From assembly GCA_034401795.1 (NCBI GenBank), contig CM067366.1, positions 78,979,470 through 79,043,469 on the forward strand: DNA of 64,000 nucleotides, in the 5' to 3' direction. The stretch comes from Chaetoderma sp. LZ-2023a. Taxonomy: Eukaryota > Mollusca > Caudofoveata > Chaetodermatida > Chaetodermatidae. Both the position numbers and the translations under genes were made by a program. Positions 44,680-55,890 of this stretch are shown here, piece after piece. Position 1 is the first letter of the stretch; each line of letters starts with the position of its first letter. The notes beneath the pieces are model-generated. The model searched no databases. It saw only the letters and a list, made by a program, of their open reading frames with translations, and was not told the DNA's origin.

Positions 44680-45677
44680 TAGTTACAAAACATCTACCCA
44701 TCAATGTCATTTTAGTCACTATGGATGTTACGTCACTGTACACCAACATACCTAGCCAAGAAGGTATGAGAGCCACTGCATAATTCACGATGACATACAG
44801 GAACCCTGAGCCAGACCAGCCCGAGGTCCCTGTTGTCTCTCCTGAAGATTGTATTAATGTGTAACAACTTTGTTTTCAACAATAAACATTATCTACAAAT
44901 AGGAGGGACAGCCATGAGTAGAAAAGTAGCACCAAGCTGGACAGGTCAGAGAAAAACTGGACACCTTCATCAACTATATGAACTCATCACATGAAAGCAT
45001 CAATTCACAGCTGAAATCTCACACCACAAAGTTAGTTTCTTAGACACACTGGTCTCAATCTCTAACAACCACACACTCAGATTTAACTTATACATGTATA
45101 TCAAACCGACTGTTACAGACAGGTATCTACACTACCAATTAGTTCACCTGGACTCGACCGAAAATGCGAGGCCATACGGTCAATTCTTGAGACTAAGGTG
45201 AATGTGTAGTAATACAGAAGACAACGAAAAACATGGTCGCAAAACAATCATACACTATGAAAAAGAAATCAAAGAAAACACAAAGGACCCCATTGATCGC
45301 TGATTTCCATCTCAAAAAGATACATCAACAGCCACTGGAACCTCCTGCACACAAGTCCAAATGCAGGGACACCTTCACAGAAAAAACCCTCTGTTTGGCT
45401 ATAGGAGAAACCCCACCATAAAGGACCAACTGGTACACGCCTCTATCAATTGCCCTAATAAAAGAGGATTTCAAGGAAGTTTAATTCCAAACAAAATAGA
45501 ACCATGCCAAAAAGGCAATTGCGTCTTTTGCAGTCAGCTAGAGAAGGACAAATCCTTTCATAGCACACACACACGCACGCACGCACGCACGCACGCACAC
45601 ACATGACTGAGTTACTGCTGCCGCGTCAAGATGTACTGCACCACTAGAAACATCATCTACCTCCTCACATGTTCCAA
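44680..45677 (+). pseudogene. Penelope-like retroelement remnant (RT and start of GIY-YIG)
   Basis: Several frames show Penelope-like signatures in order: VTMDVTSLYTNIPSQEG-stop (44713), [20 protein letters not shown] (44878-44935), FTAEISHHKVSFLDTLVSI, LYMYIKPTVTDRYLHYQ, later PNKRGFQGSLIPNKIEPC and GNCVFC, and CTTRNIIYLLTC just before the assembly gap. The last word starts the GIY-YIG endonuclease region. The stretch between KVAPSW and the FTAEIS block is too short, so the Y-x-D-D catalytic part of RT is deleted. Stops and frameshifts make it dead. It sits about 55 bp after TBCK exon 12. Confidence 0.8.
45568..45604. repeat. CA/ACGC microsatellite
   Basis: A run of ACACACACACGC followed by repeated ACGC units, splitting the Penelope-like remnant. 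Confidence 0.95.
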
Positions 45678-46177
45678 NNNNNNNNNNNNNNNNNNNNNNN
45701 NNNNNNNNNNNNNNNNNNNNNNNNNNNNNNNNNNNNNNNNNNNNNNNNNNNNNNNNNNNNNNNNNNNNNNNNNNNNNNNNNNNNNNNNNNNNNNNNNNNN
45801 NNNNNNNNNNNNNNNNNNNNNNNNNNNNNNNNNNNNNNNNNNNNNNNNNNNNNNNNNNNNNNNNNNNNNNNNNNNNNNNNNNNNNNNNNNNNNNNNNNNN
45901 NNNNNNNNNNNNNNNNNNNNNNNNNNNNNNNNNNNNNNNNNNNNNNNNNNNNNNNNNNNNNNNNNNNNNNNNNNNNNNNNNNNNNNNNNNNNNNNNNNNN
46001 NNNNNNNNNNNNNNNNNNNNNNNNNNNNNNNNNNNNNNNNNNNNNNNNNNNNNNNNNNNNNNNNNNNNNNNNNNNNNNNNNNNNNNNNNNNNNNNNNNNN
46101 NNNNNNNNNNNNNNNNNNNNNNNNNNNNNNNNNNNNNNNNNNNNNNNNNNNNNNNNNNNNNNNNNNNNNNNNNNNNN
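45678..46177. other. Assembly gap, exactly 500 N
   Basis: A run of 500 ambiguous bases, a round number that suggests a placeholder rather than a measured length. It truncates the Penelope-like remnant and separates the TBCK exons from the lectin exons. Confidence 0.99.
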
Positions 46178-47025
46178 GCCATTTTCATGAAAATTAGGTC
46201 ATCCAAGATGGCCACAGAAGCATTTGGCCAATCAAGTTCCCAATCAAACATGATACATCTGTTGGCCTAGATGATGTTTCATGGGTTTTGAATCAATCCC
46301 CCCAAAAGCAGTTTCTGAGATTTTTAAAGATGTTCTAAAAATCAGCCCAAATCCAAGATGGCCACCAGTCAAATTGGCTGATTGACTACATTTGAACATA
46401 CTGGGATCTCTATGCCCTAAGGATACTTCCTTAGTAAGGGAGTTTTTGGCGGGAAAACGATCCAAGATGGCCACCAAACTGTTTAGCTGACAGTTTTGAA
46501 AGTGGCGATTTGAAATCAGCATAGCCATATAAAACCAATTTCGTCCTCAAAATCTATCAAATAAAAAAAGTCCAATATGGCCGCCAAACATGCAACCTTT
46601 TGATTGGTTCATGGCCACCATGTTTTTTTACATATCAACTTCCCTTGAATAAACTTTCGTTTTCGCGGAAACTACGTTATCCAAGATGGCAGCCAAAGCA
46701 TTTGGGCCATCAAGTTCCATGGAACAAATTTAGCTCAGCGCCTGCCCTAGATGATGTTTCATGTATATTGAATCGATCGATTTAAACGTTTCTAAAAATC
46801 AGACAAAATCCATGATGGGCAGCGGCAAAATTAGCTGATCAGCTTCCTTTAAACAAACTTGGATCACTATGACCTAAGGATTCTTTCTGCCAAACATAAT
46901 TGAAATTGGCTGAGTGGTTCTTTAGAAGTCGTTTAAAGTAAAAGTTGATGGCCGGATGCCGGAAGGACAGATGGATGGTCATCATGGCATAAGTTCACTT
47001 GGCCATTCTGGCCAGGTGAGCTAAC
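46178..47025. repeat. Repeat family F rich in AAGATGGCC words
   Basis: Diverged units with ATCCAAGATGGCCAC, GCATTTGGCC and AAATCAG, ending TTGATGGCCGGATGCCGG and CATTCTGGCCAGGTGAGC. Distinct from family E but sharing the AAGATGGC word. No coding sequence is supported. Confidence 0.65.
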
Positions 47026-47180
47026 AATTCAATGAAAAAGGCATGTGACAAAAATACATTTACAAGTTGAGAGATGAATAGCTAAATTGAGAAACATGAG
47101 GCAACTACATTATGACATCCACATAGACTTGCTATACTATATTAGCAACAATAAGTATATCAGCAGTAACCTCTACGTAC

Positions 47181-47244
47181 CAGTCAAAATACGAGGCTGT
47201 GTTGCCATCACTCCACAAATACTGACTGTTTTGCTTTGTTAAAC
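47181..47244 (-). CDS. C-type lectin exon C
   Basis: Acceptor TTTTTACAG and donor ACTG|GTACGT on the - strand, 64 bp. Encodes GLTKQNSQYLWSDGNTASYF and DW. Confidence 0.78.
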
Positions 47245-50200
47245 CTGTAAAAACATGAATGGTAATTTGATAAGACAGTTCATCAGCAATTAAGACTTCT
47301 ATTAACATGTTTATAGACTAGTTTATTTATATCAAATATAATTTCCCAACACCTCAGCAGAAGTACTGCTTCTGCCACCGCCGGTACTACCCCCCACCAC
47401 TAAAATTAAATAGGGTTCTTCAGGATCACATGGGCAGCACTCACTAAGGGTTCCATATAGTCCATTAGGCCATCACAAACTTGATCTTCAGAAACCAATA
47501 TCAAGCACATTCTTCAGGGATGCAGGGACAACAACATAGAACATAATAGGAAAGGTACCTTATGTAGAACTCGAGATCATCTGGAAACAAAATTTCAATA
47601 AGGGTTGCAATGAAAGATTAACATTTGATCTATGGCACAATTATGCCAATCCTGGTCCAACTCCTTTCCCATTATTTTGCCAGGATCATATTTCTGATGG
47701 CCAATGTTAACAAGAGCTCCGCAAACAGCGCATAATACCCTGCCATGATGACAAACCAATGAATGAGAGCTATCAGAAAATATTTATTTCTTCCTCAGCC
47801 CCATCAGACCAGCCATCCTTATGAAGTGTCAAAGCGATCCGTTAAATGGGCAAGGAAGTATCGTCCGGAAACCAATTTTCAAGATGGCTGCTGCTGACTG
47901 GCGGCCATATTAGACTTTGGATTATCGTAAATTTCTTTAAGTTTCTTCACCAGACATATCCCAATGACCGTAGGAAGTGATCCACTAAATGAAATCCAGA
48001 AACCAACTTTCAAGAAGGCAGCCCATGTCTGGCGGCCATCTTGGAGTTTGAAAGGTTTCTTCTCCACACCTAGTCCAATCACGCTATGAAGTTTCAAAGG
48101 GATCTGATAAACGGCAACGGAGTTATCATTTGGAAACCAATTTTCAAGATGGCCACCGGTGGCAGGCAGCCATCTTAGAGTTTGTATTATTGTCAATCTC
48201 AATAGGTTTCTTCCCTAGCGGTAGTCAAACCACCCTATGAAATTTCATAGTGATCCGATAAACGATAACTGAGTTATCATTTGGAAACCAATTTTCAAGG
48301 TGGCCACCGGTGGCTGGCGGGGTGGCCAAATTGAATTTTGGATTATTGTCCATTAGACCTAGTCCAACCATTCTATGAAGTTTCAAAGTGATCCGATAAA
48401 CGGTAACGGAGTTATCATCCAGAGACCAATTTTCAAGATGGCTGCCTGTGGCTGGCGGCCATCTTGGATTTCGGATCATCATCGATTTCAATAGGTTTCT
48501 TCTGCAGACCTAGTCCAACCACTCCATGAAGTGTCAATGTGATCTGACAAACGGTAACGGAGTTATCATCCGGAAACCAATTTTTAAGATGGCCGCTGGT
48601 GGCTGGCGGCCATCTTGGATTTTGGATCATCGTTGATTTCGATAGGTTTCTTCCCAAGACCTAGTCCAACCACTATGAAGTTTCAATGCGATCTGACAAA
48701 CGGTAACAGAGTTATCATCCAGAAACCACTCTGCCGCCCGCACGCCCGCCCACCCGGCCGGATGCCGCCATTACATAATACCCCAACAAATCTTTGGGCA
48801 GGGTATAAAAATTGGGTCACGATGAAGTTGAGCTTTGATCTTTTGAAACCAGAATCAGGAAGGTCCTCATTTATCCTATGAGGAAAGATTTTCCATATGT
48901 ATGTCAGTTTGTTCATGGACCATTGACAATGCAATCAATAGAGGATCATGTGGCTAATCAGCAGACCAAGGTTGATAAGGAGAATCTGAGATATTATTTG
49001 GAAATGCAATCTCTATAATAGGATCATTATAATCTTGACCTTTGAACCATAAAACCAAGAGGATATTTAAGACTACGACTAAACAGGTCACAGTGGATGA
49101 TGATATCTTCAGAATAATACATGTTATCATCCGGAAACCAGAGATACTGACTGTTCTGCCGAAAACCAGAGATACTGACTGTCCTGATTCCTAGCAACAT
49201 CTTCATAATGACTGATAAATTCACATCGATTACAGTTTGTCTATGCTAACATTCACCTTGAATAACATAATTATAATATCACAATGAATCTGACAATTAC
49301 TCAGACTTAGACCAGTTAGCCTATCGAGTTCCGAAACGATCCACTAAACGGCCATGGAATCATCCTTCGGAAACCAATTTTCAAGAGAGTCGCTGCTGGC
49401 CATATTGGATTTCAGATCATCTTCGATTTCAATAGGTTTCTTCCTCAGATGCAGTCCAGTTATCCTATGAAGTTTCAAAGTGATCTGCTAAATGGAAGTT
49501 AGTGATCGGAAAGCAATTTTCAAGATGGTAGCTAGTGGCAAGATTGGTACAGTAATTGAGTTATCATCCGGAAAACAATTTTCAGGATGGCCACTTTTGT
49601 TTGGTGGCCATCTTGAATCGCAGATTATTGTTCATTTCAATATGTTTCTTCTACAAACCTAGTTTAAGAACCTTATAGTTTCAAAGGGATCCGATTAACG
49701 GTAGTGGAGTTATCATCCGTAAACCAATTTTCAAGATGATAGCCAGTAGTTGGTTAACATCTTGGATATAGGATCATCACCAATTTTGATAGGTTTGTTT
49801 CTCAGACCTAGTCCAGGTATCCTATGAAGTGTAAAAGCAGTCCAATAAATGGTATATGAATTATCGTTCAGAAATCCATTTTCAAGGTGGCCTCCTTTGG
49901 CGAGAGGCCATCTTGGATTTCAGATTATCATCGATTTCTATAGGTTTCTTCTACAGACCTAGTACAACCACACCATATGAAGCTTAAAAGGGATCCGATA
50001 AATGACAAGGGATCCGATAAATGGCAACAGAGCTATCATCCGGAAATCAATGTTCAAGATGGCTGCCGGTGGCTGGTGGCCATCTTGGATCATAGTTAAT
50101 TTTGATAGCCTTCTTCCCCAGATCTTCGAATCATCGCCAATTTCGCAAGGTTTCTTCCCAAGACCTAATCCAACCACCCTATGAAGTTTCAAAGCGATCT

Positions 50201-53200
50201 GATAAATGGCAAGAGATTTAACATCAGGAAACCAATTTTCAAGATGGTCACTGGTGGCTATCTAGGATTTCGGATCATCAGCAATTTCGAGAGGTTTCTT
50301 CCCAAGACGTAATCCAACCACCCTATGAAGTTTCAAAGCAATCCGATAAACAGTAACAGAGTTATCATCAGGAAACTACATTGCCACCCGCCTGCCCATC
50401 CACCCACCTGGACGGCATCATTACATAATTTTATATCCAGCCAATTTTTGGTGGTGTATAAAAAGTGGGCGGAGCATAACTAGAAATGGGTGGCCAAATA
50501 GAGAAATGGCTCACTCTATTCTATAAAACCAACATAAATCTGCCTACCAATAGATAAACAAGTTCTTTATAGAGATCATCTACACTTTCAGAAAGTGTCT
50601 TTTTATCTGAAATGGAATGCTTACCAATATAAACAGGTTCTTTTAAGAGATTCTCACCAGTGATAATGGCAAAAATAAATTTCATCTCTGCTTCATTGAG
50701 GATGCTCGTTAACTCGGCACCATACGACTGACATTTTGACTGTGACTCCAACCATGATATGCCCTTTTCCTAAGAATATAAAAAAGAAAGTACAAGTGTC
50801 ACATTGCCAAATTAAATTTATTTCAGAAAATTGCAAAATTAAATTTATTTCAGAAAATAAGTCGTGAAATTTATGGTGTGCATTGTTCAGAAACCAAAGA
50901 AGTAGTAAAACATATAAATTGTCATGCATACTATATTGATTCTAACCCCAAACTTTAAATGCTCTGTTTGGTGTCATCTGGGTGTTTTAGCATGTCTAGT
51001 AAAACCTCAATTTTTTTAAATCAAATATTTTACGCATTTTTAAGAAATCAAGAGGAGACAACTAAGGTGATTACAACCAGATTTTTGCTGTACACAATTC
51101 TAGTCAATGTTGTACACATAGGAGTGTATATTTTGAGAGATTTGAACTCAATCCATGCAGATTAGCTATTGAGCAGAAACCAAATATTTTATTTTAAGAT
51201 TTTTTAAGAAAACAACAGGGATAGCTCAGGTGATTTCTGCAGTATGCAATCCCAGTAAACGTCTCATGTGGAGGTTTATATTTCTGAAAATTTGATCTGA
51301 ATTCAACTATTTAAATCAAGGTAGATAATTCTAGTCAAGGTCTCAAGTGGAGGAATGCATTTTCAAAATGTGAACTGAATCCATGTAGGCCTACGCTAAC
51401 TGAAATATCGAGTTTCCACCAAACATTATATGATTTTTCAAGAAATGAAGAGGATTATTCTGGTAATTACACCCGATTTCCACCAAATGCAATCCCAATC
51501 AAAGCCTTATGTGGATGGGTGTATTTTCAAAATATGAACCGATGCATGCTGGCTACCTGAAGTTATCGAGACGAAACCAAATATTTAAAAACTTTCCATA
51601 AAATGAAGTGATTGCTCTGGTGAGTAACCAGTTTTTGGCCAAATGCAATACCACTCAAGGTCTCATGGGGAGGTAAGTATTTCTAAAATTTGAATTCAAT
51701 TCATGCAGGGTAACTGTTATCGAGTGGAAAACAAATATCTAAAAAAAATTCCAGTAACCAAGGAGGATTACTCTGCCGATAAAAGCAACATTTCTGTCAA
51801 ATGCAATCCCACTCAAGATCTCATGCGGAGGGATGTATTTCTGAAATTTGAACTGAATTCATCTGGGATAGATAAAGTTATAGAGCGGAAACCAAATATT
51901 TTATGTGTAGACTGGTTCGGGAGTTTTATAGACATGTCTAGGTGTGGTTAACTGATGTGTGTTAAATTGGTATTTATATAAAAATCTCCAACTCTTAAAC
52001 TTGTAAGTTTCAATGATTTATTAATCTATTCTAACAAATTTGGTGAAAGGCCAAACTCAGCTATGCTTATTATATTTTAACAGGTACTCCTCGACACTGT
52101 AGGCACAGGTAAGTGGTAGCCCACATATATGGTGAAGACAACGGTTATTACAGATCTCATGAGGCGTACCAGTCAAGTGTATGGGACAGGAAATAACCGT
52201 ACATGCATTCTTCCACCAATGGAAATATTAATATTATTAATATACTATTAATGCAGATGTGGGTAGGGGTGTCTGTGCATAGCTTCCCATTTCCATCTGT
52301 TATGGTCATAGAGACCAGACCAGATGTCGATAGTTGCTTTGACAACTGTGAAAACACACCCGTAATCCGAGTTTCTCACATCCGCTTGTGTATGTCTAAT
52401 TGGGGAAACATGTGGGAGGCGTCCATCCGGCCCTTTGTCCAGATGGAAGTCACTCCAGTCAAACGGCATCCCGTCCAGGTGTGACCTCGGTATACACATG
52501 CTTGCCCTCATTAATATTCATGAATGTCAGGGAGCCTGTCCCGTTCCCGCTTGGGCTGACCACGCCCAACACGCACGTGTGTTCCTCCACGGGCAGGGTC
52601 AATTGCTGACCAATGGGACGCACCCGCAGGTCTCCCTTTTAAACACCCCTGTTGGCCTCGGCACGTCATAATCTCGCCTGTGCACTTTGCCTCTTGCATT
52701 CCTCTAGTATTGCTAAAAATCCCTCCCTCCCACCCACAAATTCTTGCACAAGATTCCTGCACCTTCCACACGTACACTCACCTGCTGCCTTGCATATGCC
52801 AGGGTCACAACCAATTGTACAGTTAAACCGTTAACCCTTAAATTCTAAATTTTTCTCAAATTGTCCATCACGGTCTCTAATCCACTGAATGTTTGTGTAG
52901 GAAGTCACAGCTTGTGTTTCAATTCTAGGTGATTTATTACTTATTTAATATACAGTACAATGATCAAGTATTAAATTACGTCTGAGCTAGTAGATATGTT
53001 ACGAAACATATCATAAGAGTTGGCCCTGTATGAGAGTTATTGAAGCAGAAACCAAATGTGGACACACGGACGGATGTGGCCTGTTTCTATAGGCCCCGTC
53101 GACTATGTCGGGGGATCAAAAGGTAAGTCAGATTCTGAGCATTAGGGCTGCAACGACTCATTGATGCAGCACGATACTTTTCCTACGATGCAATACATGG

Positions 53201-55650
53201 TACACAAAAAAAATTACTTCAAGTGCGATTTATTTTGGATGTAACCATTGATTTCAGACGTTAAACAGTCTAAATAATATATGGAGACAATAACCTTTTT
53301 AAAATATGATGCATAGTTATCTCGACGAGCGAATTTAGTGAGTAAAAGTAGTGACAAGTCGCAACTGTTAGATACGAAATCTGGTAACTGCGCATAAATT
53401 TCAATTGGTCAATTCTTGCAGTCTTTTCACTAAATCATCTCAAATATATTTATTTCAGTGCTTAAAAACTTCTACAATGACAGCTAGCAATAAAAATTCC
53501 TTAAATTTGATAAAAATTTCTCGCGATAAAGAACCCTCGTGGGAGACAATGGAACAACTTGTACTACCGTATTTCGCTTAATAGTAACCTAGGCTTCTAT
53601 TAGGACAAGAGGTGTTCAATTTCCAACCAAACATCTCTGAGAAAGGGGGTGGGCGTATATTTTTTCCCAAAAAGGTTTTCTAAAATTAATACCACGGAAA
53701 TTCAACGTATTTTCTCCCGTAAAAATTCCCCCTGCCTACACCTATGTTTAATGCATACCTCAAAACATCACCGGGGAAGTGAAATTATTTGAGATGAGCG
53801 CCTAAATATTGCGTATCCTTTAATAAAGCTCGTTTATTACATCAAAATTAATCCACAATTTGATATAAAAATATAAAAATACAAATCACGTGATTCGCCT
53901 CCAATTGAAGAGTTTATTTTAGAGCGAGTACTCGGATATAAATATTCTGGAATCGGGGACTCAGAACTCGGGAATATCTATATATTATCATTGCGCGATA
54001 GGAACTGAGTATTATACTGATCTTAAAAAATGGGTACCCGTTTGATAAACTCCCGTTAGCGTATAATATCTTGCGAGAACATGATGCCTCCCATCTCAAG
54101 AACCGCTGGCTCGCCAACTTAAGAAGCCAGCTATATTGTCTTTCGTAATAATTCAATTTGGATCATTTAATGTTGATCGGCGTTACAAAATTGATGCACA
54201 TTTTCTCCCGTCCTTGTTGTTTGGTACATAAATTTGGTCTTAAAATATATTTATAAGGAAGGTATTTAATCACACCAAGACTGTTTTACGCGCATTTCGA
54301 CTACAAAAGTGTGGAATGAACCTTAGTATATCTTGAACATACGTGGCCTACTACTAGTATTAATCTAATAGGCGGTCAAGATTTACAAATCCGAGGCCTG
54401 TATTGACTTCTAGAGGGGTCGGGAATATATCAGGGCAGAGATTGGTCTGAAGTAGACACACCCTGTGACACGATTGTTATTATTATACACGCTATTCTTA
54501 CAAATTTGCTCTTAAGAAAAATTTTCCTATACAGTCTGCTGAGTTAAGGGGTGGGCTTCTAATACAGAGTTTTGCCGTTTTGAAATTGCTAAGAAATCAT
54601 TGGAGCTCATATGTCAAAGTTAGGGGGTGGGCTTCTATTAGATCATAGGCTACTATTAAGCGAAATACAGTATTTATGTACGACGCAGTGGGGAATGGAT
54701 ACGAAAAGGCAGCTTCAGTCAATGAGCACATGATGCAATACTATATACAATAGACAATAGAGGAATTTCATTCATAGATCTACACTAAGCTGCATAATGG
54801 GTCATTAAAGCAGCGTCCAATCCAATTACTCTGATAAATACTATGTCATTAAACATTATGCTGGATGTTTCCCCGCTAACTGCCTAGTTTTTGTCGGTTA
54901 TCTCATTGTTTTTCAAGTAACTGATGCACATTTGTGTGCAATTTAAGACATGGTAAGTAAAATATAAAATGTCTGTAGTTAAACAACATCTCAAATTGCC
55001 TTATATGCGTTAACATGGGCATCCAGAACAACTGGAATGAGTCATCTTACGTATGTTAGCCCATAGTCAACCAGATATAGACAATTTAATGCATGTAACA
55101 GAGCTAAGATTTGGCTGGTTTGAACGATGATCTGACCGCCTCTCTCTGAAAGGTTTTAGAGATAAAAAATGTGGCTAATAAAGTTTTAAATATTTTACTT
55201 TGTCATTCTCATAGGTGTTGTTAAGTATTGTGACACGCATCGTATCATGGCTTAGTGTATCGTTGCAGTTCAACTGAGCATACAGATAACATTGCACTTA
55301 TCATCTCAGCAAACAATTAACAATCATCAACACTGAGCTAAATTTATTTAAAAGGAAAGTGCCAGATGCTATAAAAGTTTGGGAAACATCGGTGCTATAT
55401 GCAAAGTATGCCATTGGTCAATTATTCCTTACTGTTATGTGAGTCACAAAAATCTGACTAAAGTGGCATGCTAGTAACCAGCAGTGTGCACTGATAGTGA
55501 TTATGAAGGTCGGAAGGTCATACACTGGCAAACCCAATACGACAGGTAGCCGATATTGTGTAAACATATTGCTAACCTTTTCAATAACATAGCAATGGCC
55601 GTTAGACTTGAAATGGTACCAGTCGTCGGGGCATGTTGCATTCTCCGCAT
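47181..55650 (-). CDS. C-type lectin domain protein, partial gene
   Basis: Three - strand exons in compatible phase encode the first two-thirds of a C-type lectin fold, usually a secreted or membrane carbohydrate-binding module. Exon A: ATCPDDWYHFKSNGHCYVIE, the first two Cys of long-form domains. Exon B: ISWLESQSKCQSYGAELTSI and EAEMKFIF, helices 1-2. Exon C: NSQYLWSDGNTASYFDW, the W.DG..(..).W strand. The usual WIGL segment is missing between B and C, so an exon may be unseen. The C-terminal ED/WND Ca-binding and last Cys exons are not found; they may lie beyond 46178 or in the gap. Start and stop codons are not identified. It runs convergent to TBCK. Confidence 0.8.
47250..47706. other. 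Lectin intron, nothing recognised
   Basis: No exon or repeat boundary seen before repeat family E begins. Confidence 0.45.
47707..48812. repeat. Composite repeat family E, copy 2 (inverted)
   Basis: Starts TTAACAAGAGCTCCGC and ends at ATTACATAATACCCC followed by GGGTATAAAA. It is therefore inverted relative to 41762-42535. It contains about six internal units of 140-160 bp, each with CAAGATGGC / GCCATCTTG arms. Confidence 0.85.
48813..49319. other. Lectin intron, with possible exon-C-like fragments
   Basis: Two tandem occurrences of CAGTCAGTATCTCTGGTTT (reverse strand, about 49139-49185) resemble the QNSQYLW codons of lectin exon C. Otherwise nothing is recognised. Confidence 0.4.
49320..50470. 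repeat. Composite repeat family E, copy 3 (inverted, diverged)
   Basis: About seven units with CCAATTTTCAAGATGG, TAGGTTTCTTC and AGACCTAGTCCA. Right end near CATCATTACATAATTTTAT. More decayed than copy 2; probably an older insertion of the same family. Confidence 0.8.
50658..50769 (-). CDS. C-type lectin exon B
   Basis: Acceptor TATTCTTAG and donor CACTG|GTGAGA on the - strand, 112 bp. Encodes EKGISWLESQSKCQSYGAEL and TSILNEAEMKFIFAIIT. W.ESQ..CQ..G..L.SI..E.E..FI is the canonical helix region of the fold. Confidence 0.85.
50960..51950. repeat. Tandem repeat family G, period about 155-165 bp
   Basis: Five to six diverged units carrying GAAACCAAATATTTTA, CAAGAAATGAAGAGGATTA, CAAATGCAATCCCA and CTCAAGGTCTCATGTGGAGG. 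Unit starts are near 51178, 51412, 51577, 51730 and 51893. A stray final piece (GCAGAAACCAAATGTGG) is at 53046. Confidence 0.8.
52084..52108 (+). CDS. TBCK: Possible TBCK exon 13 (25-bp microexon)
   Basis: TTTTAACAG acceptor and ACAG|GTAAGT donor frame 25 bp. Entered in phase 0 after exon 12 it reads VLLDTVGT, which could stand for the RLKDVGGE segment that follows LRN in vertebrate TBCK. The match is short and the splice sites alone are not proof. If real, the lectin exons on the other strand are nested in a TBCK intron. Confidence 0.3.
52110..53130. other. Stretch with short open frames, no gene recognised
   Basis: Open frames of 70-93 codons on both strands between 52203 and 52834 overlap one another and show no known domain. 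GC content is higher here than around it. Near 52832 TTAACCCTTAAATTC looks like a lone MITE end. Confidence 0.4.
53143..55273. mobile_element. hAT-like non-autonomous DNA transposon with 8-bp target duplication
   Basis: Left end TAGGGCTGCAACGACTC; right end, read inward, TTGAACTGCAACGATAC. Both are preceded or followed by the same octamer CTGAGCAT (53135-53142 and 55274-55281). An 8-bp duplication plus a TAGGG-type end is the hAT signature. No transposase frame is visible in the 2.1 kb. It contains a nested element at 53567-54670. It lies in an intron of the lectin gene, between exons A and B. Confidence 0.88.
53567..54670. mobile_element. TA-flanked DNA element nested in the hAT-like element
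   Basis: Terminal inverted repeats of about 25-40 bp: CCGTATTTCGCTTAATAGTA at the left and, read inward, CTGTATTTCGCTTAATAGTA at the right, both next to TA. GGGTGGGC.TCTATTAG words follow inside each end. No transposase frame; a MITE-like Tc1/mariner or pogo relative is likely. Confidence 0.75.
55577..55650 (-). CDS. C-type lectin exon A
   Basis: Acceptor ATTATTTCAG and donor AAAAG|GTTAGC on the - strand, 74 bp. Encodes AENATCPDDWYHFKSNGHCY and VIEK. The C-P-..-W......C pattern is the start of a long-form C-type lectin domain. Upstream (signal peptide) exons are not found. Confidence 0.85.
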
Positions 55651-55689
55651 CTGAAATAATGCAGATAAAAATGATACAAGCTCGCGTGA

Positions 55690-55752
55690 ATGCATGCACG
55701 CACACATGTATGCATGAACATGTGCGCGCACACACGCATGCACACACACACA
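55690..55752. repeat. CA/TG-rich simple repeat
   Basis: Alternating purine-pyrimidine tract with CACACAC and GCGCGC words. Confidence 0.85.
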
Positions 55753-55890
55753 GCTTTTGAATCCTGAATTCACACAATCTCAAGCTATAGGTAAGCTGTT
55801 GAATAGAGTATTTACTAAATCATAAAAGATTTTGCTGCTTTGGCCATTCAGGGTCGTTATAATTCCAGTATGTAACTATACTATATCTTT

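Noticed and set aside
45538..46251. Long open frames on both strands across 45538-46251
   Set aside because: They consist mostly of the 500 unknown bases of the assembly gap and carry no information.
53207..53218. Poly-A run as a retroposon tail
   Set aside because: It is only about eight A long, inside the hAT-like element, with no truncated coding part beside it.
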